A stretch of DNA of 64,000 bases, taken from assembly GCF_014652535.1 (NCBI RefSeq), contig NZ_BMYZ01000003.1:124001-188000 (forward strand), written 5' to 3'. The notes below the pieces were generated by a model, which saw only the letters and a program-made list of their open reading frames with translations, was not told where the DNA came from and did no database searches. Shown here one piece after another: positions 1 to 9,674 of this stretch. Every line of letters begins with the position of its first letter. The stretch's first letter is position 1. This DNA comes from Cellvibrio zantedeschiae (GTDB taxonomy: Bacteria > Pseudomonadota > Gammaproteobacteria > Pseudomonadales > Cellvibrionaceae). A program made the translations under genes and the position numbers.

Positions 1-1041
1 TTTGGCAGCTTGCGCAAACTGAACCCTGAGTGATTCATTGCTTATTAATTTGAGCAAAGCCTCTGATAACTCGAAAGCATCATTTACTTTTACCAAGTAT
101 CCCGTTTCATCGTGCGTTACTATTTCTTCAGGCCCACCACAACGAGTTACAACGACAGGTAGTTCACTTGCCATAGCTTCGATGGTTGCAATTGAAAAAC
201 CTTCTGAGCTGGAGGACAATGCAAATAAATCCATTTGCCCCAAGAAGTGGGCTGTATCCTCTTGGAATCCCACAAAATGAACATGCTGGGCTAAATCCTG
301 AGATCGTATTTGATCATCAAGCTTAACCATTAAATCTGCCTTCTTATGTCCCGCTACGATAAAATGCACGTTGGAATTTTGCTCAACAACAAGTTTGGCA
401 GCATTTATAAGAACGTTATACGCCTTCGCTGGCCTGACGTTACCGACACAACCAATCAGCACGGCGTCATTATTTATTCCTAGTGTGTTGCGGATACTAG
501 CGTCAGCATTTTTTTGATATTTTTTTACATTAACACCATTGTATATAACAGCAATTTTTTCCTTTTTAAATAATCCTCTCGCTGCAATGTACTCAGCCAA
601 ATCATGGCTTACCGCAATCAATTTACTGACACCCATTTGCATTATTTTATTTTTAATAAATATTCGTTTTTCATTCGGGTTTACATCCACACGCCCGTGT
701 AGGGTGGCTACCAACGGAATTTTTAATACCAAAGACAAAAGAGAATAAGTCAAAGTTGAGCCTAATAAGTGAGCTTGAATCAACTTAACATTGTGCTTTT
801 TTATGATGCGGTATAGAGAGATGTAATAATTGAGCGACAGCCCGCCCTTAGGCTTAACAATATAATAGTCGACCCCCCTCTGTTTGAGTTGCTCCTCAAC
901 CCACCCCGGCCCCTTGATAACAGCTATGGTATTGTAACCATCCAATGTTAAATATTGCGCCAGATCTAAAAATACTGTTTCAGCACCGCCAGGGCCTGTA
1001 GTGTCTATAGCATGCAATATTGATGGTTCATTATTCACCAT
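1..1041 (-). CDS. GT4-family glycosyltransferase, 3' end beyond window
   Basis: Reading leftward from an ATG at 1041, an open frame runs without a stop to the window edge, so 347 codons are visible and the C-terminus is missing. An AAGGA ribosome binding site lies 6 bases upstream. The N-terminus has the GT4 donor-fold loop GPGGAE (residues 16-21), and the C-terminal half has the family's E-x7-E nucleotide-sugar motif around residue 280 (EGFSIATIEAM), followed by PVVVT. This is a cytoplasmic retaining glycosyltransferase that should add one sugar from an activated donor to a lipid-linked glycan. Sugar and linkage cannot be read from sequence. It is divergent from the ATP-grasp gene and belongs to the exopolysaccharide locus. 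Confidence 0.85.
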   Translation of the reverse strand, partial: MVNNEPSILHAIDTTGPGGAETVFLDLAQYLTLDGYNTIAVIKGPGWVEEQLKQRGVDYYIVKPKGGLSLNYYISLYRIIKKHNVKLIQAHLLGSTLTYSLLSLVLKIPLVATLHGRVDVNPNEKRIFIKNKIMQMGVSKLIAVSHDLAEYIAARGLFKKEKIAVIYNGVNVKKYQKNADASIRNTLGINNDAVLIGCVGNVRPAKAYNVLINAAKLVVEQNSNVHFIVAGHKKADLMVKLDDQIRSQDLAQHVHFVGFQEDTAHFLGQMDLFALSSSSEGFSIATIEAMASELPVVVTRCGGPEEIVTHDETGYLVKVNDAFELSEALLKLISNESLRVQFAQAAK

Positions 1042-1209
1042 TGAATATCCTTAAATAACAGTATTGTTTTGGGGAGCCGTAACGTGCACTTTAAAAGGGC
1101 TACCAGTTTAAAACATCTGAACAACCATTACAGGAGAAATTCACCTACTGTTTGTGAAATATGTGAACACTTCCGTTATCATCTCATATTATTAACCTGC
1201 CCTTAGTGG

Positions 1210-2394
1210 ATGGAATCATTGTCAATGATATTTTCTGTTTTAGTTCTAGATGCAAACCAGCGTAGTGCGCTTGCAGTTACTCGATCCTTGGGCAGAAGTA
1301 ATTATGTTGTTACTACCGCTGACTCTACAGATAGGGCGTTAGCTGGCGTATCGCGCTACTCTTCCCAATATATACAAAGCCCAAATTCAGAAACCAATCC
1401 AGCAGATTATGTAAATTGGTTAATCAAATTACAGAGTGAGCGCAAGTTTGATTTGGTAATTCCCGTTACTGAAATTACCAGCCAATTATTACTAATGAGC
1501 CACCAAGACCTTCACGGGGTTAAACTCCCATTCGCATCTTATGAAAAAGTCATGAAATTGGCTCACAAAGGCCATTTAGTAGAGGCTGCTAATCGATTGG
1601 GTGTTCCAGCACCTCAATCAGAGCTTTATGAGTCAGCGCCCTCCGTAGATCCAAGCATTCAAACCTACCCTTTAGTGTTAAAGCCTTGCCTATCTAAAAT
1701 TTATACTGGCACACATTGGATTGCGACAACAGTGAGGATAGCTTCATCAGCAGAGGAGCTCATAACCATATTGAAGCGAGATACATATCTGCAAAATACG
1801 TCGTTTATGTTGCAAGAATTCATCCCCGGCCATGGAGCTGGCGTTTTTTGTTTATTTGATAAAGGCAAACCCCTGGCTTTTTTCGCTCATCACCGGGTAC
1901 GCGAGAAGCCACCCCAAGGTGGGGTTAGCGTCCTCAGCCGGAGCGTTGAAGCCGATCCTTTACTTAAAGATTATGCGACTCGTTTACTGAGCGGTGTTAA
2001 TTGGCATGGCGTCGCAATGGTGGAGTTCAGGGTATCGCCTGAGGGTAAAGCCTATCTTATGGAAGTAAACACGCGCTTTTGGGGTTCGCTGCAATTAGCT
2101 ATTGATTCCGGGGTTGATTTCCCCGCATTGCTCGCACAAGCCGAATTGACGGGACAAGCGCCAACTATCGAAAGGTACCGTGTAGGACAACATTTACGCT
2201 GGTTTTTAGGCGATGTGGATAGTCTGTACTTATATTTAAAGTCCTCACACTCTTTTAAAAATAAATTAGCCAGAATTATCCAATTTCTAACACCCCGTCC
2301 AACTAAATGTCGCCATGAGGTCAATCGTTGGGATGATTTAGCACCAGCGCAATATGAACTATCCATTTATTTAAAGCATTTGTTGGGTCGATAA
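1210..2394 (+). CDS. ATP-grasp family protein (carboxylate-amine ligase type)
   Basis: A 394-residue protein with an ATP-grasp fold: an N-terminal Rossmann-like lobe (1-110), an ATP-binding lysine segment LVLKP (about 154-158), and metal-binding acidic residues in VEFRV (about 271-275) and EVNTRFWG (285-292). ATP-grasp enzymes activate a carboxylate as acyl phosphate and join it to an amine or similar nucleophile. The substrate is not evident here. An in-frame ATG at 1225 is an alternative start with GGAA upstream. It heads a plus-strand run with two deacetylases and a FemAB-like protein, an assortment common in XrtA-type exopolysaccharide loci, so a role in decorating the polymer or a precursor is plausible but inferred. 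Confidence 0.8.
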   Translation: MESLSMIFSVLVLDANQRSALAVTRSLGRSNYVVTTADSTDRALAGVSRYSSQYIQSPNSETNPADYVNWLIKLQSERKFDLVIPVTEITSQLLLMSHQDLHGVKLPFASYEKVMKLAHKGHLVEAANRLGVPAPQSELYESAPSVDPSIQTYPLVLKPCLSKIYTGTHWIATTVRIASSAEELITILKRDTYLQNTSFMLQEFIPGHGAGVFCLFDKGKPLAFFAHHRVREKPPQGGVSVLSRSVEADPLLKDYATRLLSGVNWHGVAMVEFRVSPEGKAYLMEVNTRFWGSLQLAIDSGVDFPALLAQAELTGQAPTIERYRVGQHLRWFLGDVDSLYLYLKSSHSFKNKLARIIQFLTPRPTKCRHEVNRWDDLAPAQYELSIYLKHLLGR

Positions 2395-2399
2395 CCTCT

Positions 2400-3413
2400 A
2401 TGAATAACTTACTCAAATCTGCACTCAAGCCGGTATTAATTTCTTTTGCCAGTTATTTTGGACCTCATGCCAGAAAAGGTAATAGCGGTGACTTATGGAT
2501 ATTAATGTACCACCGCATACTCCCAGCGCATGACGCGCGCTTTCAATTGGAAGAACCTGGTATGCTGGTGAAACCCGAAACATTCGAGATGCATGTGAAA
2601 GAAATCAAACGAAATTTTGATTTAATCTCTCTTGGTGAATGGGTGAGCGCTAAAGAGCGTGGTGAAAAATTACCTCCAAAGGCATGTGCCATTACGTTTG
2701 ATGATGGCTGGCTTGATAACTTTGAATACGCGCTTCCTATTTTGAAAAACGAAGCTGCACCTGCAACCTTGTTCGTAGTAGCAGACAAAATAGGTACAGA
2801 TTTTCAGTTCTGGCCGAACATTGTTTCAATATTGTTACTAAATGGCGCAGCCAAGGCAATGTGCCTCCACCCCTTATTTGAACCTCTGTCTGCTAAACTC
2901 ACAGCAGTTACATCAAGCTCTAGCAGGGACGAGCTGGCCAATATAATTTTACATTTAAAAAAATTTTCCGATGAAGCCATTTTTTCCGCGTTAGAGGATA
3001 TTTCCTGGCGCAGCCTGTGCCCAGCAAACTTACCGCCTGCCTTGATGGACTGGGACCAATTAAAGGCTATGCAGAATACTGGCTTGGTAGAAATCGGCTC
3101 CCATACCTGTACGCATCGGCGCCTGACAAACTTCCTACAACCAAATGAGCTTGAGCACGAAATCGTTACAAGTAAATTAAAATTGCAAGAGAAACTAAAT
3201 ACCCCTGTAAATTTATTTTGCTTTCCCAATGGAGACTACAACCAAGAAGCACTAAGCTTGGTAATGCAGAACTATTCTGCTGCCGTAACTACTCGCAGGG
3301 GAATCAATCTTCCGAGTAACACTAACCTACATGAACTAACCCGAATCGGCTTGCATGAAGAAGTAAGTCAAAATAAAGAAAAGTTTCGCGCCCGTCTTTC
3401 TGGCTGGCTTTAA
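2400..3413 (+). CDS. NodB-type polysaccharide deacetylase (first copy)
   Basis: A 337-residue protein with the NodB homology signature: TFDDG at residues 99-103 (catalytic base and metal-binding Asp) and the metal-binding HTCTH at 235-239. Such enzymes use a divalent metal to remove N- or O-acetyl groups from polysaccharide. There is no convincing cleavable signal peptide, though residues 8-20 are moderately hydrophobic. The gene starts 5 bases after the ATP-grasp stop, so the two are co-transcribed. The stretch between the two motifs is about 130 residues, longer than in compact NodB proteins, and the next gene shares this feature. Confidence 0.87.
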   Translation: MNNLLKSALKPVLISFASYFGPHARKGNSGDLWILMYHRILPAHDARFQLEEPGMLVKPETFEMHVKEIKRNFDLISLGEWVSAKERGEKLPPKACAITFDDGWLDNFEYALPILKNEAAPATLFVVADKIGTDFQFWPNIVSILLLNGAAKAMCLHPLFEPLSAKLTAVTSSSSRDELANIILHLKKFSDEAIFSALEDISWRSLCPANLPPALMDWDQLKAMQNTGLVEIGSHTCTHRRLTNFLQPNELEHEIVTSKLKLQEKLNTPVNLFCFPNGDYNQEALSLVMQNYSAAVTTRRGINLPSNTNLHELTRIGLHEEVSQNKEKFRARLSGWL

Positions 3414-3449
3414 TAACTTAAAATTTGCTCTCGAATACACGGACTAATA

Positions 3450-4448
3450 ATGAATAATCCTATGGAAAACCAATCCTCGTTTGAGCGGATAATGAACCGG
3501 CTCGTGGGGCCGTTTGCTACGATTTTCACACTCCACAGACCCGATCCGGGAAATGGTGCTTATAACGGAGCCAGCGAAGATTTACTTAAAAAATGCTTGG
3601 ATTATGCCAATAAGAAAAATTATCAATTTATGTCGGTGGACAAATTAGTTGATGACTCCTTAAACTTCCGTTCACCTGATCAGCCAATCATATGCTTCAC
3701 ATTGGATGATGGTTATTCCGACCAAGCCACTCGTTTGCTTCCAACTCTTATCGATTATGGAACATCACCGAATCTTTTTGTAATTACAGATTTTATTGAT
3801 CAACAAATGTGGCCATGGGACGCCAAGCTCACTTATTTAATATGGAAAACATCGTTGTCATCCTGCAATGTTTCAATTGGTGCGCACAAGCTAACGTTAG
3901 ATCTATCCACGAAAGAAAAACGTATTATTACCAGACGTAAAATTAATAAGTTGATAAAAACCTTACCCCATGCACAATTGCTAGAAGCAATTGATATAAT
4001 TTCCAGTGCTTGTCAATTGACGCTACCAAATGAAATACCAAATGATTTTAAGTCTATAACATGGCAGGAACTTCGAGATCTTGAGTCGAAGGGAGTTCGT
4101 ATCGGCTCACACACTAAAAGCCACATAGTATTTAATTCAAGTAGCGGCGCTTTAATTACGCATGAACTGGAACAATCATATTTAAAACTTAAAACTGAGC
4201 TATCAGACCCTTCTTCAGTTTTCTGTTATCCTTTAGGCTCACACAATGATTTTTCATCTCACCATATCGCTCTTATAAAGGAAGCTGGATATAAGTCCGC
4301 GGTCTCAACTATTTCAAACATTACCAATCCAACACAAATACGTAAGAATCCTTTTCAAATTCAGCGCATAGCGTTTCCAAATAATTTTGATACATTTGTA
4401 CGCTACACCTCATGGAGAGAAGCTGTGCGTAGCAAGCTCCCCTTTTAA
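3450..4448 (+). CDS. NodB-type polysaccharide deacetylase (second copy)
   Basis: A 332-residue protein with TLDDG at 84-88 and HTKSH at 221-225, the metal-binding and catalytic motifs of carbohydrate esterase family 4. It follows the first deacetylase after 36 bases and shares its architecture, including the long insertion between motifs, but the sequences are well diverged, so this is an old duplication or two related acquisitions. An in-frame ATG at 3462 is an alternative start. The active-site residues look intact. The natural acetylated sugar is unknown; the neighbouring exopolysaccharide genes suggest the polymer made by this locus. Confidence 0.85.
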   Translation: MNNPMENQSSFERIMNRLVGPFATIFTLHRPDPGNGAYNGASEDLLKKCLDYANKKNYQFMSVDKLVDDSLNFRSPDQPIICFTLDDGYSDQATRLLPTLIDYGTSPNLFVITDFIDQQMWPWDAKLTYLIWKTSLSSCNVSIGAHKLTLDLSTKEKRIITRRKINKLIKTLPHAQLLEAIDIISSACQLTLPNEIPNDFKSITWQELRDLESKGVRIGSHTKSHIVFNSSSGALITHELEQSYLKLKTELSDPSSVFCYPLGSHNDFSSHHIALIKEAGYKSAVSTISNITNPTQIRKNPFQIQRIAFPNNFDTFVRYTSWREAVRSKLPF

Positions 4449-4478
4449 TCGACATCAAACCTGCTTATTTAGATTTCT

Positions 4479-5819
4479 ATGACGCAACTAACGAAACAAG
4501 ACGAACTTAAAACGCAATTGTGCAACTACAAATTAGAATTGAAAATCGCAAAAGATGCAAAAGCAAAAGTTGCATCTCAATTTAAGCACCTTGTAGTTGG
4601 TAGTGAAGAGTATTCAGCGCTATTGCTATCGATGCAGACAGTGTCGAATGAAGTAAAAGAAATTGAGAAAAAAATTAAAGCGATTGAAAAGGCCAGTATC
4701 GATCAAACTCTTTTATCAGACATCCCCGATGCCATCCATCCACCATTACTAACCATACCCAATGACGTGAATTGGGCTGATGACTTTATAGTTCGGGAGA
4801 TTATCCCGGAGGAATTTCCGGCTTGGTATGATTTCATATCCACCATTCCAAATGCTACGGCTTACCACCAACAAGCGTGGAAAGAACTAATTGAGTTTTC
4901 ATTTCAAAACACAACACGTGTATGGGCTGCTTTCGATTTAAAAAATGCAATTATTGGCGGAATCCCATTAACTTTTTTTGATAGCCATTTGTTTGGAAAA
5001 TTTGCAGTATCAATTCCCTATGTTAACTACGGTGGGGTAATTACTCGTTATTTTAATATTGCCCAACAACTACTAGCTCATTTGCGTTTCGTTTGCGACA
5101 GCGAGAGCTTATCGCACATTGAAGTTCGCACAATGCAACCAGATTTGGCCGAAAAATCCTCTTCCAAAAAAGCATCTATGATCTTAAGGCTACCTAAAAC
5201 AAGCGAAGAATTGGAAAAAGACCTAGGCTCCAAAGTTAGGGCTCAGCAAAAGAAGGCTGAAGATTATCTCCCAACTATAAAATTTGGTAAGTTGGAATTG
5301 TTAAATGATTTTTATAGGGTTTTTTCGCAAAACATGCGAGACCTAGGCACGCCTGTTTACAGCAAAAAATGGTTTATGGCAATCCTAAAAAATTCTCAGG
5401 TAAATGCAACCATCGCAGTAGTTAATATAAAAGGAAAACCCGTATCGGCGGCGTTTTTGATAGGCCATAATGAAATGATGGAAATCCCTTGGGCGTCAAC
5501 AATAAAAGAAGCCAACATTTTTAATAGCAACATGTGGATGTACCGCAAAATTTTGGATTTTGCAATCCATAATAAATTTTCATTTTTTGATTTTGGCAGG
5601 TCCACTCAAGACGCCGGAACTTATAAATTCAAAAAGCAGTGGGGTGCAGTTCCCTACCAACATTATTGGTATAAAATTCTTCCTAATGCGACCAATAACG
5701 AAGGCCCTGAATTAAATCCAGACAATCCAAAATTCGCAATAATGATCGCCGTATGGAAAAAGCTTCCGCTTTGGTTAGCTAATACGATCGGGCCAGCGAT
5801 TATACGTAATATTCCTTAA
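4479..5819 (+). CDS. FemAB-like GNAT-fold protein, XrtA/PEP-CTERM-associated type
   Basis: A 446-residue protein. Residues 1-75 are charged and heptad-like (probable coiled coil) with no signal peptide. The remainder resembles the FemAB-related family found in XrtA/PEP-CTERM exopolysaccharide loci, with the conserved C-terminal block at 369-389 containing DFGRS, GTYKFK and QWG. FemAB proteins are tandem GNAT folds that transfer aminoacyl or acyl groups to amino sugars or peptidoglycan, and a role in modifying the glycan is inferred. It is the last gene of the plus-strand run. Its stop codon at 5817-5819 directly abuts the stop codon of the convergent gene. Confidence 0.8.
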   Translation: MTQLTKQDELKTQLCNYKLELKIAKDAKAKVASQFKHLVVGSEEYSALLLSMQTVSNEVKEIEKKIKAIEKASIDQTLLSDIPDAIHPPLLTIPNDVNWADDFIVREIIPEEFPAWYDFISTIPNATAYHQQAWKELIEFSFQNTTRVWAAFDLKNAIIGGIPLTFFDSHLFGKFAVSIPYVNYGGVITRYFNIAQQLLAHLRFVCDSESLSHIEVRTMQPDLAEKSSSKKASMILRLPKTSEELEKDLGSKVRAQQKKAEDYLPTIKFGKLELLNDFYRVFSQNMRDLGTPVYSKKWFMAILKNSQVNATIAVVNIKGKPVSAAFLIGHNEMMEIPWASTIKEANIFNSNMWMYRKILDFAIHNKFSFFDFGRSTQDAGTYKFKKQWGAVPYQHYWYKILPNATNNEGPELNPDNPKFAIMIAVWKKLPLWLANTIGPAIIRNIP

Positions 5820-6848
5820 TCAATTATGCGGATTGAACCTTCTCTGCATTCTGTATAATATTTTCAAAACCGGATTTCTAACCAAAAGCAGAGTATTAAA
5901 TGCGGCCTTTCGATTTGAAAGTGCCGATTTATAATCCGCGTTTTTTCCCTTTCCAGCCATAAAATCATAAAAATCTACGTCTGCACGCGAAAACGCCGAC
6001 TCTAATTGATAACCAAGATGCAGTGTGCCTAGAGAAATATTTTTGGCAAACCCTTCCAAATATCCCGATTGCAAATTATAAATTCGACCATTGAATTGAA
6101 TATCCAACACAACCGATACTGGTTTTTTATTTACCGTCATAAGTGATAGATTTACTTCGTGACCATCATGAACTAAATTGTCTAACAACAAACGTATAAA
6201 AGTTAGATTCCTACCCTGATAGCAATCTCTGCCCCAACGCTTTTGATGGAAATCATTGATTAACTTATAAAAATATTCTTGGTCAGGCCATAGATTTTCA
6301 ACTTTAACTTCTCCCAACATATGGAGATTTTTTCTACGGTTATACAACTTGAGCCGCGTGTTACTACCAAGCCCTGACAAATACACATCAAAACTCTCGC
6401 AACTAACATCAACCCCGTACGTCGGATTAATATCCTTAACAATAAAATCAAAACCACTCTCGTCACTTAATGTCTTCCACAGATCATATTCTGGCGAATC
6501 CTGCAAAATGTCGGGGAGATAAAGTTGATCGCAACGGCTTTCTAAAAAAGCTTCTACATAATTACGTGCAAGAGAATTACTTGAAGCGTATGCAGCTGTA
6601 TTAAAATATTCGCTTCTTATACTTGGCGCTATAGACGTAGAAACACCTAAAGGAAAGGCAGTCCGCACAGGGAGAACTTTTTTTATCTTATGACGGAACG
6701 AGAAGAGCACCTGATCTAACGGTTGGCTATTTCCATCGTTTACCAAAACTAAATTTGGATCATTCCCCCAGCTTTTTAGCCACGCATCCAGCCAAGCTTG
6801 CGATCTAAATAATCCCGGGTAATGCTTATTGAAAAAAAAGGGGTTCAA
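5820..6848 (-). CDS. GNAT-type acyltransferase (BioF2/CelD-like, Acetyltransf_6)
   Basis: A 342-residue cytoplasmic protein with the pattern of the Acetyltransf_6 (BioF2-like, CelD/BcsL) family: a central segment with SNTRLKLYNRRKNL-like basic residues (about 188-205) and a C-terminal GNAT half containing LGYQLE, FYDFMAGKG and YK. These proteins are often found in cellulose and exopolysaccharide loci and probably acylate the sugar chain. The only start compatible with the full N-terminus is TTG at 6848, preceded by AGGT. It sits downstream of the PrsT gene but beyond a strong terminator, so it may have its own promoter. It is convergent with the FemAB gene with no spacer at all. Confidence 0.75.
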   Translation of the reverse strand: MNPFFFNKHYPGLFRSQAWLDAWLKSWGNDPNLVLVNDGNSQPLDQVLFSFRHKIKKVLPVRTAFPLGVSTSIAPSIRSEYFNTAAYASSNSLARNYVEAFLESRCDQLYLPDILQDSPEYDLWKTLSDESGFDFIVKDINPTYGVDVSCESFDVYLSGLGSNTRLKLYNRRKNLHMLGEVKVENLWPDQEYFYKLINDFHQKRWGRDCYQGRNLTFIRLLLDNLVHDGHEVNLSLMTVNKKPVSVVLDIQFNGRIYNLQSGYLEGFAKNISLGTLHLGYQLESAFSRADVDFYDFMAGKGKNADYKSALSNRKAAFNTLLLVRNPVLKILYRMQRRFNPHN

Positions 6849-6881
6849 ATATGAAACCTAAAATTAGATGATGAAAATGAA

Positions 6882-6913
6882 AAAACTTTGTGCAATTCAA
6901 TGCACAAAGTTTT
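6882..6913 (-). terminator. Intrinsic terminator after the PrsT operon
   Basis: A perfect 13-base inverted repeat (arms 6882-6894 and 6901-6913, 6-base loop) ends in a run of T on the minus strand just past the stop codon of the TPR lipoprotein gene. It would end transcription of the minus-strand exopolysaccharide operon. Confidence 0.85.
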
Positions 6914-6957
6914 AAGGTGAACTACTTCCGTTGAACTCTTAAATAAAATAAAGAAAA

Positions 6958-9639
6958 CTATTTCTTAAGCCTTTTTTTAGCTGCCGCTAAATGGTCTTGT
7001 ATTTCCTTATTTGCAGGCGCCAAACTGGCAGCGCGCTCAAGTATCTCATGCCCTTCTGTAACTTGATTGCCTTCTACCAAGATCCAACCATAAGTATCCA
7101 TAATGGCGGGATTATTAGGTTCCAATTTATAGGCTCTGGCAGCTAACTCCAGGGCCTTAGGGTTTTTCTGTTCGTAATAAAGCCAAGCTAGATTATTTAA
7201 AGATACTGGAGTATTGGGGGCCAACTCTACCGATTTTTCATACCACTTAATAGCACTTGCCGGGTCATTTTTTTGTTGCGCATCTACGGCCATCATCAAT
7301 GCAGAATGTGCACTGTTAGGTATTTTAGTAGACCATTCTTTAGCAAAACTGTACACAAGATCTGTTTGATTGGTCTTTTGATAATACTCATATATTGCTT
7401 TGGCAGTAATTTCCATTGGCTTTTTAGACCAGGAACTTTTATATAACGCCAACGCATCCTCAGACTTACCCTCAGCCGCCCGGATTAATGCTTGCAAATA
7501 ATCACGCTCTGCAGCTACATCTTTTGAAGATGAAAATTGATCGAGCACCTTTTGAGCTTCAGCAATATTTTTTTGTGCTATCTCCAATTCAATTAAGCTT
7601 GCAAGAAAATTCATATTCTCTGGAGAAAAGCTCAACGCTTTGAGCACATAGCTTTTTGCCTCCGCGGGCTTGTTTTCTCTAAAAAGAACCAAACCGTACT
7701 GTTGATACAACCCTGCAGCAATTTGCTTAATTTGTTCCGACTTACCACTACGTTCTAATCCAATTTCTATATGTTTTATTGAGTCCGCAACTTGCCCCTG
7801 AGTAAATAGCACCTGTGCCAATACAACTGATGGCTGCCATTTGTCTGTTTTTGATTCCAGGGTCGTCAAAAAAGAAATCGCTTCTTTTGAACGATTTAAC
7901 TTTTGCATTACCTGCAGCCACTCAGGATAAGCATTAATTTGACTTGGGTCTTCCGTTAAAAACTCTTGCCATAAAGCAGCTGCTTTCTGTGGTTGATCCA
8001 GAACTTTATATATTTCTGCCAGGCCAGCATAAGAAAGATTTTTCTCGCGATTCTCTTTCATCGCGAGCGATTTTTCAAAAGCACGCTGCGCCTCAGGATA
8101 ATTTTTTTGAACAAACTTAAACCAGCCATCTAAAAAATAACCACGAGAATTGTCTGGGTAATTTTTTTGAAATTGTGCTATCTCTGATTTAACAACATCG
8201 TTCTTTCCTTCAGCAAATAAAGCTTTAAAGTATGCTTGTTGAATAAGCAAATCCAGCGGCTCTTCAGCATATGCTTTCTGCAGTTGCCCTAAACCAAGGG
8301 CATTGTTATTCATTGCAAAATCACGCTTTGCAAGCGCTAATCTTAACCGTTGTTGTTTGGGGTTTAGTGCCAAACTCTTTTCAAGAGCCTTTTGCCCTTC
8401 TGTGCTCGTGGGATCTTTTTGTAGCAACGCCAATCCATATGTCGATAAAATTTCCGGATTGTCGGGCTGACTATCCGAACTTTTCTTTAATAGTAAGATA
8501 GCTTCGTCCATCTTATTACTACGAAATTTTGCAAGTGCAGCGGCTTGGATTATGGGTGACGTAGTTGTTTCTGGATCAATATATTGATCAAATAATTCAA
8601 TTGCTTTTTTATCTTGGCCTTTCTGGTATTCAACCATCCCTAATAACATCGCTGTATTTTTGTCTTCAGGGAATTGTTCTCGTAATTCTTTTAATGACTT
8701 TTCTGCCTCCGCAAACTTTCCTTGACGGAAGAGCTCCATAGCGTCATTGAATTTTTCCTGAGCTGCATGGCTTTCTGGATTAGCTTCTGCCATTATTTTT
8801 TGGTATCGATATGCCTCACCAGATTTTCCCTGACGAATTAATGACTCTGTTAGCTGGCGAAGAACGATAAGTTTATTGGCCGTAAAAACATCTGTTTTAG
8901 GCAAAAGCCCTAATGCTTTAGTGTAATAATCTTCAGCTTTAGCTGAATCGTTCTGACGTAATGCAACATCGCCCAAGAACATCAACGTTTTTACATCTTG
9001 ATGAGGCAGAGCCATTAAATCTTTTACTTTACCCTCTACCGCTTCTTGGCTCCCCGCTGCAGTTAGGGCTTCAATTTCCAGTATTGAAATCTCTATATTA
9101 TTACCATCTATTTGTTTTAGCTCTTGTACTGCTTTTTCGTACCCCTGCTTATCACCCAAATAAATATTACTACGCGCAATTAAAATTTGTTTTTTTGCTA
9201 AAGTATTAACATCATCGGATACGGGCTTATAATCGGCTAACACGTTGAGAGCCGATCGATACTTTTTACTTGAAACATATGCTTCCGATAACACAAGAGC
9301 CAGTTCCGGCATTTTTTTTTGCGCTGGCTCCAAAAGTGATATAGCTGCAGGATATCCACCCAACTCTATATATATTTTACCCAGCACTATGTAACCCTGA
9401 GGGTCGGCTGAATTTTTTTGAATGGCATTTTTGGCTTCTAACATGGCTGCACGAAATTGGCCTTGATCGCGATAGGTTTCCGCAGACTTTACAAAACGTG
9501 AGACCTCTTCTTTGCTAGCAGCTTTGTCACCATTGCAGCCGGCCAATTGCAAACTACCGGATATAACAGCGATAAGCAGGAGACCTTTATATGCTCTGCT
9601 CAAGCTCTTGCTGTTGGAAAAATATTTGAATAGATTCAT
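6958..9639 (-). CDS. prsT: PrsT-type TPR-repeat lipoprotein of XrtA/PEP-CTERM system
   Basis: An 893-residue lipoprotein. Residues 1-35 form a signal peptide with lipobox LAGC (Cys35), followed by about twenty tetratricopeptide-like repeats filling the rest of the protein, for example AKNAIQKNSADPQGYIVLGK near the start and AARAYKLEPNNPAIMDTYG near the end. This matches the PEP-CTERM-system TPR lipoprotein PrsT in size and composition. It probably acts as a periplasmic or outer-membrane scaffold for polymer assembly or export. The start ATG has AAAGG 8 bases upstream. It is the last gene of the six-gene minus-strand export operon and is followed by an intrinsic terminator. Confidence 0.88.
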   Translation of the reverse strand: MNLFKYFSNSKSLSRAYKGLLLIAVISGSLQLAGCNGDKAASKEEVSRFVKSAETYRDQGQFRAAMLEAKNAIQKNSADPQGYIVLGKIYIELGGYPAAISLLEPAQKKMPELALVLSEAYVSSKKYRSALNVLADYKPVSDDVNTLAKKQILIARSNIYLGDKQGYEKAVQELKQIDGNNIEISILEIEALTAAGSQEAVEGKVKDLMALPHQDVKTLMFLGDVALRQNDSAKAEDYYTKALGLLPKTDVFTANKLIVLRQLTESLIRQGKSGEAYRYQKIMAEANPESHAAQEKFNDAMELFRQGKFAEAEKSLKELREQFPEDKNTAMLLGMVEYQKGQDKKAIELFDQYIDPETTTSPIIQAAALAKFRSNKMDEAILLLKKSSDSQPDNPEILSTYGLALLQKDPTSTEGQKALEKSLALNPKQQRLRLALAKRDFAMNNNALGLGQLQKAYAEEPLDLLIQQAYFKALFAEGKNDVVKSEIAQFQKNYPDNSRGYFLDGWFKFVQKNYPEAQRAFEKSLAMKENREKNLSYAGLAEIYKVLDQPQKAAALWQEFLTEDPSQINAYPEWLQVMQKLNRSKEAISFLTTLESKTDKWQPSVVLAQVLFTQGQVADSIKHIEIGLERSGKSEQIKQIAAGLYQQYGLVLFRENKPAEAKSYVLKALSFSPENMNFLASLIELEIAQKNIAEAQKVLDQFSSSKDVAAERDYLQALIRAAEGKSEDALALYKSSWSKKPMEITAKAIYEYYQKTNQTDLVYSFAKEWSTKIPNSAHSALMMAVDAQQKNDPASAIKWYEKSVELAPNTPVSLNNLAWLYYEQKNPKALELAARAYKLEPNNPAIMDTYGWILVEGNQVTEGHEILERAASLAPANKEIQDHLAAAKKRLKK

Positions 9640-9674
9640 TTTATGTGCCTTTAAAAGCCTTTATTAAATTTAAA

